64,000 nt of DNA from Olsenella sp. KGMB02461 (GTDB taxonomy: Bacteria; Actinomycetota; Coriobacteriia; Coriobacteriales; Atopobiaceae): the NCBI RefSeq assembly GCF_012584445.1, contig NZ_JABAHI010000008.1, positions 558,001 through 622,000 of the forward strand, read 5' to 3'. The notes below the pieces were generated by a model. That model did not search any database. It was not told where the DNA came from and saw only the letters and a list, made by a program, of their open reading frames with translations. Shown piece by piece: positions 1 to 8,144 of the stretch. Both the position numbers and the translations under genes were made by a program. Each line of letters begins with the position of its first letter. Position 1 is the stretch's first letter.

Positions 1-630
1 GCATGCCACTCCACCGCCAACACCCTGCGCCCCGCGCTGCAGATCCTAAAGACCGCCCCCGGGACCAAGCTGGTATCCAGCTTCATGGTCATGTGCGTGC
101 CTGACTGCGAGTATGGCGACCACGGCACCTTCATCTTCTCCGACATTGGACTCAACGAGTACCCCGATGCCGACGCCCTCTCTGAGATCGCCATCTCCTC
201 TGCCCAGTCCTGGCGCGCCCTCATGGGCACCGAGCCCCACGTGGCCATGCTCTCCTACTCCAGCCATGGCTCTGCCAACTCCGACTACGTGGACAAAGTG
301 GCCGAGGCCACCTCTCTTGTGCACGAGAAGGAGCCTGAGCTCGTCTGCGACGGCGAACTGCAAACCGATGCCGCCCTGGATGAGACCGTAGGCGCCCTGA
401 AAGCCCCCACCTCCCAGGTGGCCGGCCATGCCGACGTCCTCATCTTCCCCAACTTAGACGCTGGCAACATTGGCTACAAGCTGGTGCAACGCCTTGCCAA
501 GGCCAACGCCTACGGCCCGCTGCTCCAAGGCATCGCCCGCCCGGTGAACGATCTCTCCCGCGGCTGCTCCGCCACAGACATCGTCGCCGTAGTGGCCATC
601 ACCGCCGTGCAGGCTCAGCTCCAGGACTAA
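1..630 (+). CDS. pta: Phosphate acetyltransferase, C-terminal part (partial at window edge)
   Basis: Interconverts acetyl-CoA and acetyl phosphate in the cytoplasm; with acetate kinase it yields ATP from acetyl-CoA. The reading frame is open from base 1, so the 5' end lies outside the window; about 209 residues are visible. They contain the Pta/PTA_PTB-family core: an opening ACHSTANTLRP segment, the MLSYSSHGSA stretch, GELQTDAAL, and the C-terminal LIFPNLDAGNIGYKLVQR followed by GPLLQG. The end matches the usual family terminus. A hairpin terminator follows at once, so pta is last in its transcript. Its partner ackA is not adjacent but about 9.6 kb away on the other strand, unlike the common pta-ackA operon. 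Identification is firm. Confidence 0.93.
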   Translation, partial: ACHSTANTLRPALQILKTAPGTKLVSSFMVMCVPDCEYGDHGTFIFSDIGLNEYPDADALSEIAISSAQSWRALMGTEPHVAMLSYSSHGSANSDYVDKVAEATSLVHEKEPELVCDGELQTDAALDETVGALKAPTSQVAGHADVLIFPNLDAGNIGYKLVQRLAKANAYGPLLQGIARPVNDLSRGCSATDIVAVVAITAVQAQLQD

Positions 631-653
631 CGGCGCCCTCTGCCCTTTTCCTT

Positions 654-696
654 GCCAAGAAACCCTTCCAACCTTTGGCGGCACGGGTTTCTCGGC
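654..696 (+). terminator. Hairpin after pta, built with the TTTCTCGGCA motif
   Basis: GCCAAGAAACCC (654-665) pairs with GGGTTTCTCGGC (685-696) with one mismatch. There is no long T run directly after it. The right arm carries the window-wide TTTCTCGGCA motif (688-697). Confidence 0.6.
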
Positions 697-722
697 ATCG
701 GGCGCAAGGTGATCGCACTATT

Positions 723-761
723 AAAAAAGGACGGCTTCCTCGAGGGGAAGCTGTCCTTTTT
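723..761. terminator. Bidirectional rho-independent terminator between convergent pta and pckA
   Basis: AAAAAGGACGGCTTCC (724-739) pairs with GGAAGCTGTCCTTTTT (746-761) over 16 positions including one G-T pair. A-run and T-run lie at the two ends, so it can stop transcription of pta (+) and pckA (-). Confidence 0.85.
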
Positions 762-782
762 GCGAGCCAGCCACTATCAGGA

Positions 783-2390
783 TTAGGCGTTGGGCATCTC
801 AGGCAGCTGGGGGCCGCCGGCCTTTGCCAGATCCTCCAGGTCGCCAAAGCGCTCTTGGAAGTTCTCGATGAACATGATGGCCAGATCCTGGGCGCAGCGG
901 TCGTAGGCGCAGCCGTCGACCCAGGTGGCGCGAGGGTCGAGGATGCGGGAGTCTACGCCCGGGCAGGTGGTGGGCACATCCAGGTTGAAGAGGTCGTTGT
1001 GCACAAAGGTGCTCTCCTCGATGGAACCGTCGAGCACTGCGTCCACGATGGCGCGGGTGGCGCCCAGGTCGATGCGATGGCCGGTGCCGTAGGGACCGCC
1101 CGTCCAACCGGTGTTCACCAGATAGCAGCGCACGTTGTGGCGGCCGATCTTCTCGCCCAGCTTGCGGGCGTAGACCTGGGGGCGGAGGGGCATGAAAGGC
1201 TCGCCAAACATGGAGGAGAAGGTTGGTTGAGGCTCTTCGATGCCTTCCTCGGTGCCGGCCACCTTAGAGGTGAAGCCGGTGAGGAAGTGGTACTTGGCCC
1301 CTTCCGGCGTGAGGCGGGAGACCGGCGGCAGCACGCCAAAGGCATCGGCCGTGAGGAAGATGACCACGTCGGGGATGCCGTCCACACCGGTAAGCAGGGC
1401 GTTGTCCACGTACTCTACCGGATAGGAGACGCGGGTGTTCTCGGTGATGGAGTCGTCCATGTAGTCTGGCTTGCGAGTCTGGGGGTTGAGCACCACGTTT
1501 TCGCAGAGAGAGCCAAAGCGAATGGCGTCGAAGATCTCCGGCTCGCGGTTGCGGGTGAGGCCAATGGTCTTGGCGTAGCAGCCGCCCTCCAGGTTGAAGA
1601 CGCCCTCGCGGCACCAGGCATGCTCGTCGTCGCCAATGAGCTGACGGGAAGGATCGGCAGAAAGGGTGGTCTTGCCGGTGCCCGAAAGGCCGAAGAAGAC
1701 CGCGGAGGAGTTGGTCGCTGGGTCCACATTGGCCGAGCAGTGCATGGTAAGCACGTCGTCTTCTATAGGCAGCAGGTAGTTCATGGCCGAGAAGATGCTC
1801 TTTTTGATCTCTCCGGAATAGCCGGTGCCCGCCACCAGAATCACGCGCTCCTGGAAGTTGATGACCACCGCTACCTCGGAGTTGGTGCCATGGGCCGCCG
1901 GTGAGCATTTGAAGCTGGGAGCTGCCAGCACCACGAAGTCTGGGTCACCATAGCGCCAGAGCTCAAAGCGGTTGGGGCGCACCAGCATCTGCTTGGCGAA
2001 GAGCGCTTGATGAGCTTCCTCGGCCACCACCATGAACTTGCGGCTGTGAGGACGGCGGGCGCCTGCCAGACCTTGGATCACAAAGGGGTCTCGCTCGGAG
2101 AGGCGCTCGCACACGCCGCGCTTGATGCGGCGATAGTATTCCTCAGAGATGGGCTTGTTGGTGGCGCCCCAGGCAATGCGGGAATGGACGTCGGGGGTGT
2201 CCACGATAAAGCGGTCGTGAGGAGAGCGGCCGGTGCGCTCCCCGGTGGTCACCACTAGCGAGCCATTGGACGCCAGCTGACCTTCCTTGCGCACCAGAGC
2301 CTGCTCTACCAGCTCTGTCACAGAAAGATTCCAATGGACGTCCTCTTCTTGGACGCGAATGCCGTAGGCCGAGAGACGCTCGTCAAACAT
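783..2390 (-). CDS. pckA: Phosphoenolpyruvate carboxykinase (ATP)
   Basis: Catalyses oxaloacetate + ATP to PEP + CO2 + ADP, a cytosolic branch-point reaction. In CO2-fixing fermenters it often runs toward oxaloacetate. The 535-residue length is normal for the ATP-type family. Visible motifs are RTGRSPHDRF (about 52-61), GTGYSGEIKK (188-197), the kinase-1a P-loop GLSGTGKTT (234-242) and the following LIGDDEHAW metal/phosphate site. GGAGGTG lies 6 nt upstream of the ATG. The gene is divergent from the EFR1 ferredoxin gene and convergent with pta. The upstream region holds an imperfect hairpin flanked by GGCGCC (about 2461-2490). No subunit or co-factor gene is nearby. Confidence 0.96.
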   Translation of the reverse strand: MFDERLSAYGIRVQEEDVHWNLSVTELVEQALVRKEGQLASNGSLVVTTGERTGRSPHDRFIVDTPDVHSRIAWGATNKPISEEYYRRIKRGVCERLSERDPFVIQGLAGARRPHSRKFMVVAEEAHQALFAKQMLVRPNRFELWRYGDPDFVVLAAPSFKCSPAAHGTNSEVAVVINFQERVILVAGTGYSGEIKKSIFSAMNYLLPIEDDVLTMHCSANVDPATNSSAVFFGLSGTGKTTLSADPSRQLIGDDEHAWCREGVFNLEGGCYAKTIGLTRNREPEIFDAIRFGSLCENVVLNPQTRKPDYMDDSITENTRVSYPVEYVDNALLTGVDGIPDVVIFLTADAFGVLPPVSRLTPEGAKYHFLTGFTSKVAGTEEGIEEPQPTFSSMFGEPFMPLRPQVYARKLGEKIGRHNVRCYLVNTGWTGGPYGTGHRIDLGATRAIVDAVLDGSIEESTFVHNDLFNLDVPTTCPGVDSRILDPRATWVDGCAYDRCAQDLAIMFIENFQERFGDLEDLAKAGGPQLPEMPNA

Positions 2391-2583
2391 AGGAACACCT
2401 CCGATAAGATCCAGGCAAGCTATGCCCGCTACTATTAGGGGGAGATAAGCATTAAAGTCTGGCGCCGCTCTGCTCTGCAGCAGGCGCCGTCAACTCTCTA
2501 TGATGAAGGAACCTGAAGAGCGATTCATATCCTTACTGTTAAATCTCAGGTTCTTCGTAAGCATTCGAAAGGTGGCTGAAGGC

Positions 2584-3438
2584 ATGAAAATTGATAGATG
2601 TGTGGCCCTCGCCTTCTCCCCCTGCAAGTCCACCTTTAAAGTCGCCACCCAAGTGGCCCTGGGCGCCTCTCGCGCGCTGGATGCAGAGCTTGCCGCCGCC
2701 AACCTCACGGTAAAGCGCGATGCCCCCGAGCTTGGCCCCACAGATTTGGTGTGTGTTGGGGTGCCGGTCTTTGCAGGCCGGATGCCTCCGCTGGCAAAAA
2801 AGGCCTTTGCCCAGGTACAAGGCCTCTTTTGCCCCACCATCCTCGTGGCAGCCTATGGCAATCGCAGCTGCGGGGCCTGCCTGCCCGAACTTGACCTGTG
2901 GTGCGCGTCCCACGGTCTCATATCCCAAGCCGCCATCGAAGCTCCTTGCCAGCACACCATTGTGACCTCGGTGGCAGCAGGCCGTCCCACAAAAGAGGAC
3001 CTCGCCTGCTATCGCGAGATCGGCGCGTCACTAGCTCAGAAGATCTTCCAAGCAGCCAGCGTGTTTGATGCAGGGCCTCTTCCCTTTTCTCAGGAGGTGC
3101 CCACCACACCGCCGCTCGCACCAGCCTTCAAGGCCGTCTGCGACCCAGCTCGCTGCGTAGGCTGCGGGGCTTGTGTAGCAGCCTGCCCCGCTGATGCCAT
3201 CGACCCTCTCGAGCCCTACCTCACCGATGCCTCTCGATGCATAGGCTGCATGGGCTGCATTCCTGTGTGTCCCACGGCAGCCCGCTCAGTAGACGATGCC
3301 GAGAAACTCGCCCGCCTCACCCCGGAGTTCGAACGCGCTTACGGCGCATGCCAGCCAATCCGGGTCTTCGACGACAGCCTCGCCAAAGCAGTGCGAGATC
3401 AGACGCCCACCTCGAGCAACGAGGCACCTAAGGCTTGA
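2584..3438 (+). CDS. EFR1-type ferredoxin (flavodoxin-like domain plus two 4Fe-4S clusters)
   Basis: A predicted cytosolic electron-transfer protein of 284 residues. The N-terminal 150 residues resemble a flavodoxin fold whose FMN phosphate loop is FSPCKSTFKVA. The C-terminal half has two [4Fe-4S] motifs, CVGCGACVAACP (191-202) and CIGCMGCIPVCP (219-230). An upstream in-frame ATG at 2500 exists, but ATG 2584 is preferred: AAAGGTGG precedes it and family similarity starts there. The 3' end overlaps the convergent ABC permease/ATPase gene by 40 bp with no terminator between. The electron donor and acceptor are not evident from the neighbours. Confidence 0.82.
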   Translation: MKIDRCVALAFSPCKSTFKVATQVALGASRALDAELAAANLTVKRDAPELGPTDLVCVGVPVFAGRMPPLAKKAFAQVQGLFCPTILVAAYGNRSCGACLPELDLWCASHGLISQAAIEAPCQHTIVTSVAAGRPTKEDLACYREIGASLAQKIFQAASVFDAGPLPFSQEVPTTPPLAPAFKAVCDPARCVGCGACVAACPADAIDPLEPYLTDASRCIGCMGCIPVCPTAARSVDDAEKLARLTPEFERAYGACQPIRVFDDSLAKAVRDQTPTSSNEAPKA

Positions 3439-4829
3439 ACATCCGCCTCCTCATGGACCGCCACCACCAGAGGACGCTGGTTTTGGTGGGCAAGGATGAA
3501 TCCGTAGGCAAGCTGGCGAGCCTGCTCGTCTAAACCGTAGAACGGCTCGTCAAGAATGACCGCTGCGCCCGGCGCCATGAGGGCGCGCACAAGCTCTACT
3601 CGGCGTCGCTGGCCCCCTGAAAGCTGGGCTACCGAACGAGACGCCACTGCGCCCAATCCCACCTCTGCCAATGCCTCTTGGGCCGCCTGGGCAGAACAGC
3701 GAGCCACAAGCCTCACGTTGTCGATGGCAGAGCGAGATTCTATGAGCGTGGGCTCTTGCCCCATATAACCCATTTGGGCCGGCACTTCGAGGCTTCCGCC
3801 ACCGGGGCGCACCAGGCCCAGAAGCGTCTTTATAAGCGTGGTCTTGCCAGCTCCCGAGACCCCGCGCACACAAAGGACCTGGCCCGGAGCCACTTCAAAG
3901 CTCAAATCCTCTGCCAGGGGGGTGCCGCCATAGGTCACCTGCAGGTGCGAGGCAGCCAAAGGTGCAGGGGTTGGAGGCACGGGCTTCTCGGCAGCTTGAG
4001 AGCCAGAAGCCCCTGGAGTCTGTTGGCCTGTGCCAGCCCGGGCATCTGAGGCCAACACCCAGGCAAAGCTGGCTTGAGCGGAGGCGTCCAGCAGCGCCAA
4101 AAAAAGGCGCTCGGAGAGGTAGGCGCACGCCACGATGGTGATGGTCCACGCCATGAGCTGGCTGGTTTCCAAGAGTAATTTTGCCTGGTAGACCTGTGCG
4201 CCAAGAGTGATGCCTGAAAGGGCGATGAGCTCGGCGGCGACTCCCGCCTTCCAGGCCATGCCTACGCACACTTTCGAAGTGGCAGAAAGATAGCCGATCA
4301 TCTGGGGCCACAGGAGCGCCAACGCTTTGCGGCTCCCGCGAAGCCCCTGTACAGAAAGGGCGTCTTCTAGAGTTTTGTTGCGGGACTGAAGCGCTCCCAA
4401 GGCAGAGAAGTAATACGCCGGCAGCACCACGATAAAAGTGCAGGCCACACCTACCCCTGCAGACCCTACCCAGAGCAAGAGGATGACCACCAAGCAGGCC
4501 ACGGGCACAGCCTTGAGTGCCAGAAGGGGCGGCTCCAAGAAGGCTCCCAGGGCAGGATGGGCGGCAGCCGGCACTGCAAGCCCTAACCCTAGGAGCAGCC
4601 CTGCAAAAAAGCCCAGCGCGATATGGAGCGCCGAGAGCCCTGCAGAGGCCCAATAGCCAGGCGTCACCACCAGTTGGCTCAGAGCGCCAAGGGTCTCCAG
4701 CGGGCCTGCTAAAAGCAGGGGCCTATTCACCGTCCAGGCGACTGCTTGCCAGGCTATCAACCAAAAGAGCACCGCCAGCACTCGGCGACAAGTCGAGGAG
4801 CGCTGGCGGGATACTGCTTGAGTTGCCAT
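3399..4829 (-). CDS. Fused ABC transporter permease-ATPase, NitT/TauT (SsuC-SsuB) type
   Basis: One 476-residue chain carries both transport modules. Residues 1-255 are a multi-spanning permease with the EAA-like segment SVQGLRGSRKALALLWPQ (about 159-176). A Gly/Ala/Pro-rich linker spans about 256-292. Residues 293-476 are a complete ATPase: Walker A GVSGAGKTT (about 323-331), Q-loop MGQEP (356-360), signature LSGGQ (403-407), Walker B VILDEP (424-429) and a switch His in AVHEE. Its ATG directly abuts the TAA of the binding-protein gene (TAAATG), which suggests translational coupling. Substrate is unknown; relatives move sulfonates, nitrate, thiamin precursors or other small anions. Separate genes are the norm, so the fusion is unusual. 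Confidence 0.88.
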   Translation of the reverse strand: MATQAVSRQRSSTCRRVLAVLFWLIAWQAVAWTVNRPLLLAGPLETLGALSQLVVTPGYWASAGLSALHIALGFFAGLLLGLGLAVPAAAHPALGAFLEPPLLALKAVPVACLVVILLLWVGSAGVGVACTFIVVLPAYYFSALGALQSRNKTLEDALSVQGLRGSRKALALLWPQMIGYLSATSKVCVGMAWKAGVAAELIALSGITLGAQVYQAKLLLETSQLMAWTITIVACAYLSERLFLALLDASAQASFAWVLASDARAGTGQQTPGASGSQAAEKPVPPTPAPLAASHLQVTYGGTPLAEDLSFEVAPGQVLCVRGVSGAGKTTLIKTLLGLVRPGGGSLEVPAQMGYMGQEPTLIESRSAIDNVRLVARCSAQAAQEALAEVGLGAVASRSVAQLSGGQRRRVELVRALMAPGAAVILDEPFYGLDEQARQLAYGFILAHQNQRPLVVAVHEEADVQALGASLLEVGV

Positions 4830-5858
4830 TTAGTCAAGCCAATAGAAGTCTTCTGTGGGCATGCCGCCGCCCACAGAAGCAGGATTGGCTTCAAAGAGCA
4901 CGGAGAGGTAGCCTTCGAGAGCCGACTTCATATCTTGGCCGGTCACACAGGCAAGGCCACAGGAAGGAATGGCCTTGGCCGCCACCGCCTCGTTGTCGAC
5001 GATGCCGTAGCTCACCACCAGAGTGGCAGCCTTATCAGGATCTGCCAACACCGACTTGACCGAGGCATCTTGCTCTTTGATGAATGTTTGCACAGCCTCG
5101 GGATGGGCGGCCAAAAAGTCTGCGCTCACAATGGTGACGCCTGTGACCAGCTGAGACCCTTGAGGGGCGTACTGTTTCCACACATCGCCGAGGTTAGCCA
5201 CTGCAGTTGCGCCTTCCACCTTGCTTAAGGCAGCAGTGGCAAAAGGCTGGGGAAGGACCGCCGCAGCGGTTGGGTCCTGCGCCAGGGCTGCCACCGCCTC
5301 TGGGGCCTCGCTCTTGTACTCCAGGGTCACCGAGTCGCTTATGCCTGCCTGGGAGAGCAGATACTCCAGCACATATTGAGGGCTTGCCCCCTTGCCGGTC
5401 AGGTAGACCGTTTTGCCGGCAAGATCGGTAAAGTCTTTCACCTGGCTGTTGGCGCTCACGAGGGAAAGCGTGGAGAGCGTATTGATATCGATGGCTTGCA
5501 CTTTGCCGTCGGTCTTGTTATAAAGCACCGAGGCCACATTGGCAGGGACCAGCGCGATGTCCACATCGCCGTTCACCACCTTTTGCACCACCTCGTCGGG
5601 AGTGCCCACAATGTCAAAGGTGTAGCTGTTGGCCGTCGAGCCCGCTTTGGCGTCTTCCATAAGGTTCACAAGGCCAATGGAAGTGAGGCCTTTGAGGGAG
5701 GCGACGCGCACCTCGGTCGCCTGGGCAGTCTTGGGCGCCTCTGAGCTGTCGTTCGCCTCTTGGGCAGGCTGGGCCGCCTGGCCGCATCCCAAAAGCACCA
5801 AGCATAGGCTGGCTGCGCACAGGCCACCGAGCACCTTTGCAATCTTTGATCCTGTCAT
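4830..5858 (-). CDS. ABC transporter substrate-binding lipoprotein (NMT1/SsuA-like)
   Basis: A secreted, lipid-anchored periplasmic-binding-like protein that should capture the ligand for the fused transporter downstream. The 342-residue chain starts with a basic n-region, a hydrophobic stretch and lipobox LLGC (Cys25), then an acidic Gln/Ala/Ser linker. An upstream TTG at 5879 is in frame, but the ATG at 5858 has AAAAGGAG at 8 nt and gives a proper signal peptide. Segments such as LKGLTSIGLV, LAGKTVYLTGKGASPQYVLEYLL and IVSADFLAAHPE fit the NitT/TauT/ABC_sub_bind fold. It ends at the first base before the transporter ATG. Confidence 0.85.
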   Translation of the reverse strand: MTGSKIAKVLGGLCAASLCLVLLGCGQAAQPAQEANDSSEAPKTAQATEVRVASLKGLTSIGLVNLMEDAKAGSTANSYTFDIVGTPDEVVQKVVNGDVDIALVPANVASVLYNKTDGKVQAIDINTLSTLSLVSANSQVKDFTDLAGKTVYLTGKGASPQYVLEYLLSQAGISDSVTLEYKSEAPEAVAALAQDPTAAAVLPQPFATAALSKVEGATAVANLGDVWKQYAPQGSQLVTGVTIVSADFLAAHPEAVQTFIKEQDASVKSVLADPDKAATLVVSYGIVDNEAVAAKAIPSCGLACVTGQDMKSALEGYLSVLFEANPASVGGGMPTEDFYWLD

Positions 5859-5911
5859 AAAGGGGGCTCCTTTTAGCAATTTATGTTATGGCAAGTTGAG
5901 GATAGCGCAGG

Positions 5912-6937
5912 CTATTCTTTCTCGTCATGGGGAAAGACAATGCCCTCGCGAAGGCGGATGGTGTCCATAATGCCCAAAGACACCAGCGTATTGCCGGTAA
6001 AGCGCTCCAGATCCAACCTGCCTGCCGCTGCGTCGACAAAATCTTGAATCTCAAACTCCAGGTTTGAGACCTCATGGGCGGTAGGGTTCTTGCGCTGAGG
6101 CCAGGAGAGTTCTTCTTTGGTCCCGTCACCATAGACGACCTCGACCTTTGAGGGGGACGACATGTCATGGATGAGCATGGTGCCCTTCTCGCCCTCGATC
6201 TGGGCAGGCAAGAGATCGTTTGTGGCCTTGGAGTAGCTCACCTCGCCAATCATGGATGGATAATCGAAGATAGCGGTGCCGCAGATATCGATAAGATCGT
6301 CGTCCCCAGTAACATCCACCGTGTCCGCGAAGGCCATCAGGTCGTCAGGCTCGCCAAAGAGCAGCACCAGGGCATTGATGGCATAGACTCCCAGATCCAT
6401 CAAAGCGCCTGTGGCCATGGCGGGGTCGAAGATGTTGGTTTGCGTGCCCTCAAGCACCAATCCATAGCGGCTGGAGTACTTGCCGTAGGCAAAACGGGCA
6501 CGACGGATGGCGCCCAGCTTGGGCAACGCCTGATAGATAGCCTCATAGGCTGGGTCGTGAGCGAGGCGCATGGCCTCCATGCAGCACACGCCTTTAGCCT
6601 TCGCGGCGGCAAAAAGCTTCTCAGCCTCTGCCAAGGTGGAACATAGCGGCTTTTCTACCAGCACGTGCTTGCCAGCCTTCACCATTTGCATGGCCTGCTC
6701 GAAATGGCAGATATTGGGGCTTGCGATGTAGACTGCATCCACCTGCGGGTCGCGAGCCAGCTCATCCAGCGAATCCCACCAAGCCGAAGCGCCATGGGAG
6801 CTGGAGTAGTCCTTGGCCTTCTGGGCGGAACGTGAATAGGCGCCGGCAAAGGTGGCGCCTTCCACATAGGGCAATGCCTTGAGCAGCTGATCTGTAATCA
6901 TTGAGGTGCCGATAGTGGCCAGGCGTAGAGATGCCAT
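5912..6937 (-). CDS. Gfo/Idh/MocA-family oxidoreductase
   Basis: A cytosolic NAD(P)-dependent sugar or polyol dehydrogenase, substrate unknown. The 341-residue product begins with a Rossmann segment (LRLATIGTSMITDQLLKAL), then YIASPNICHFEQAM and the family hallmark HVLVEKPLCSTLAEAE. The C-terminal GFO_IDH_MocA_C domain includes GALMDLGVYAINAL. The ORF extends to 7039, but ATG 6937 is chosen because AGAAAGGA lies 5 nt upstream and the Rossmann strand begins right after. It lies upstream of the ABC lipoprotein gene in the same direction with a 53-bp gap, so co-transcription is possible. It is divergent from the aldose epimerase gene. Confidence 0.85.
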   Translation of the reverse strand: MASLRLATIGTSMITDQLLKALPYVEGATFAGAYSRSAQKAKDYSSSHGASAWWDSLDELARDPQVDAVYIASPNICHFEQAMQMVKAGKHVLVEKPLCSTLAEAEKLFAAAKAKGVCCMEAMRLAHDPAYEAIYQALPKLGAIRRARFAYGKYSSRYGLVLEGTQTNIFDPAMATGALMDLGVYAINALVLLFGEPDDLMAFADTVDVTGDDDLIDICGTAIFDYPSMIGEVSYSKATNDLLPAQIEGEKGTMLIHDMSSPSKVEVVYGDGTKEELSWPQRKNPTAHEVSNLEFEIQDFVDAAAGRLDLERFTGNTLVSLGIMDTIRLREGIVFPHDEKE

Positions 6938-7118
6938 GGACATCCTTTCTTGAAGGGCGCTCAGCCGAGCGCGGGTCTGTACCAGGCTGGCGTTGGATCT
7001 TTTAGGCTTCTTGCCCCAATCCCAGCTTTGAGGCCGCAAGACTTACATCGCGCCTCTGCAAATCCTAAAGTAAAGCCAACTGTGCTCATTGTAGAGCCGG
7101 AGACGAGAGGAGAGCCCC

Positions 7119-8006
7119 ATGGCCCAAACCGTCACAACCATTTCGTCCCCCAAACTCAGCGCTGCCGTGAGTTCTGAAGGAGCCCAACTCATGAGCCTTG
7201 TCCACGATGGGGTGGAATACCTTTGGCAAGGCGACGAGCGTTGGTGGCCCCGGAGAGCACCCATCCTTTTCCCCATTGTGGGCGCCCTTAGAAACGACCG
7301 CTGCACCACTGCCCACGGCGAGGCAGCCATGCCGCAGCACGGAGTAGCCCGCAGGTTCACCCACCAAGTCAAAGCAGCTACCGATAAAAGCGCAACCTTC
7401 CGGCTCGAATCCTCAGAGGAGACGAAGGAGCTCTTCCCCTACGACTTTGTGCTGGAAATGACCTATGAAATCACCGACGAGGGGGCGCTGGCCCAAACTT
7501 TCAAGGTCATCAATACCGACAGCCTGCCGCTCCCCTTCCAGCTGGGTGGCCATCCGGCTTTCAACGTGCCTCTAGAACCTGAAAGCGGCGAGCGCTTCGA
7601 AGATTATCAACTTGCTTTCAGCCGCCCCTGGACCTATGCCTCTCCCCAGCTCGACGACGGCCACCTGCTGGACTGGGAAGCAAAGGTCCCCGTCGTCGAA
7701 GACAGCGACACGCTGCCGCTTCGCCACGAGCTCTTTGCTCATGACGCGCTGGTGCTCGCCGACGTCCCAGATTCTCATGTGACCCTCAAGAGCGCCCAGG
7801 GCGACCGCGGCATCGCCGTGGACTTCCCCGGCTTTGACTATTGCGGCATTTGGAGCTGCGGCGATGCGCCCTTCTGCGCTATCGAGCCCTGGACAGGCAC
7901 TGCTACCGGCACCACTGAAGACGACGAGCTTGCCCACAAACGCGGCGCCGTGATGCTTGAGCCTGGCAAGACCTTTGAGCGCACCTTCACTATGCGCCCC
8001 TTCTAG
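7119..8006 (+). CDS. Aldose 1-epimerase family protein (LacX/GalM-like)
   Basis: Predicted cytosolic mutarotase or hexose-6-phosphate epimerase. The 295-residue chain has the family's N-terminal GVEYLWQGDERWWPRRAPILFPIVG segment, the HG/H pair (MPQHGVAR; LGGHPAFNVP, about 140-150) that acts in acid-base catalysis, and the acidic WSCGDAPFCAIEPWTG block near the C terminus. AGAGGAGA lies 5 nt before the ATG. It ends facing manA, separated by a perfect hairpin. Proximity to manA and a sugar-type GntR regulator suggests a role in hexose handling. The exact sugar cannot be read from the sequence. Confidence 0.85.
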   Translation: MAQTVTTISSPKLSAAVSSEGAQLMSLVHDGVEYLWQGDERWWPRRAPILFPIVGALRNDRCTTAHGEAAMPQHGVARRFTHQVKAATDKSATFRLESSEETKELFPYDFVLEMTYEITDEGALAQTFKVINTDSLPLPFQLGGHPAFNVPLEPESGERFEDYQLAFSRPWTYASPQLDDGHLLDWEAKVPVVEDSDTLPLRHELFAHDALVLADVPDSHVTLKSAQGDRGIAVDFPGFDYCGIWSCGDAPFCAIEPWTGTATGTTEDDELAHKRGAVMLEPGKTFERTFTMRPF

Positions 8007-8051
8007 GCAACCTCTGTGCCAGAAGGGCCTTAAAGCTCACCGGTAGAGATG

Positions 8052-8079
8052 GGGGTTTCTCGGCACGCCGAGAAACCCC
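8052..8079. terminator. Perfect hairpin between convergent epimerase and manA genes
   Basis: GGGGTTTCTCGGC (8052-8064) and GCCGAGAAACCCC (8067-8079) are exact inverted copies separated by AC. There is no T tract, so termination is likely but not classical. Each arm contains the TTTCTCGGC core. Confidence 0.6.
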
Positions 8080-8144
8080 TCCTGCGCGATAGGCACCCTG
8101 TGAGACCTTGCTTGCTTTAGACCATCCAAATCAAGCTATAAGGC

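Noticed and set aside
675-1904. 409-codon open frame on the plus strand
   Set aside because: Complement of pckA, begins in the pta terminator region, no recognisable domain.
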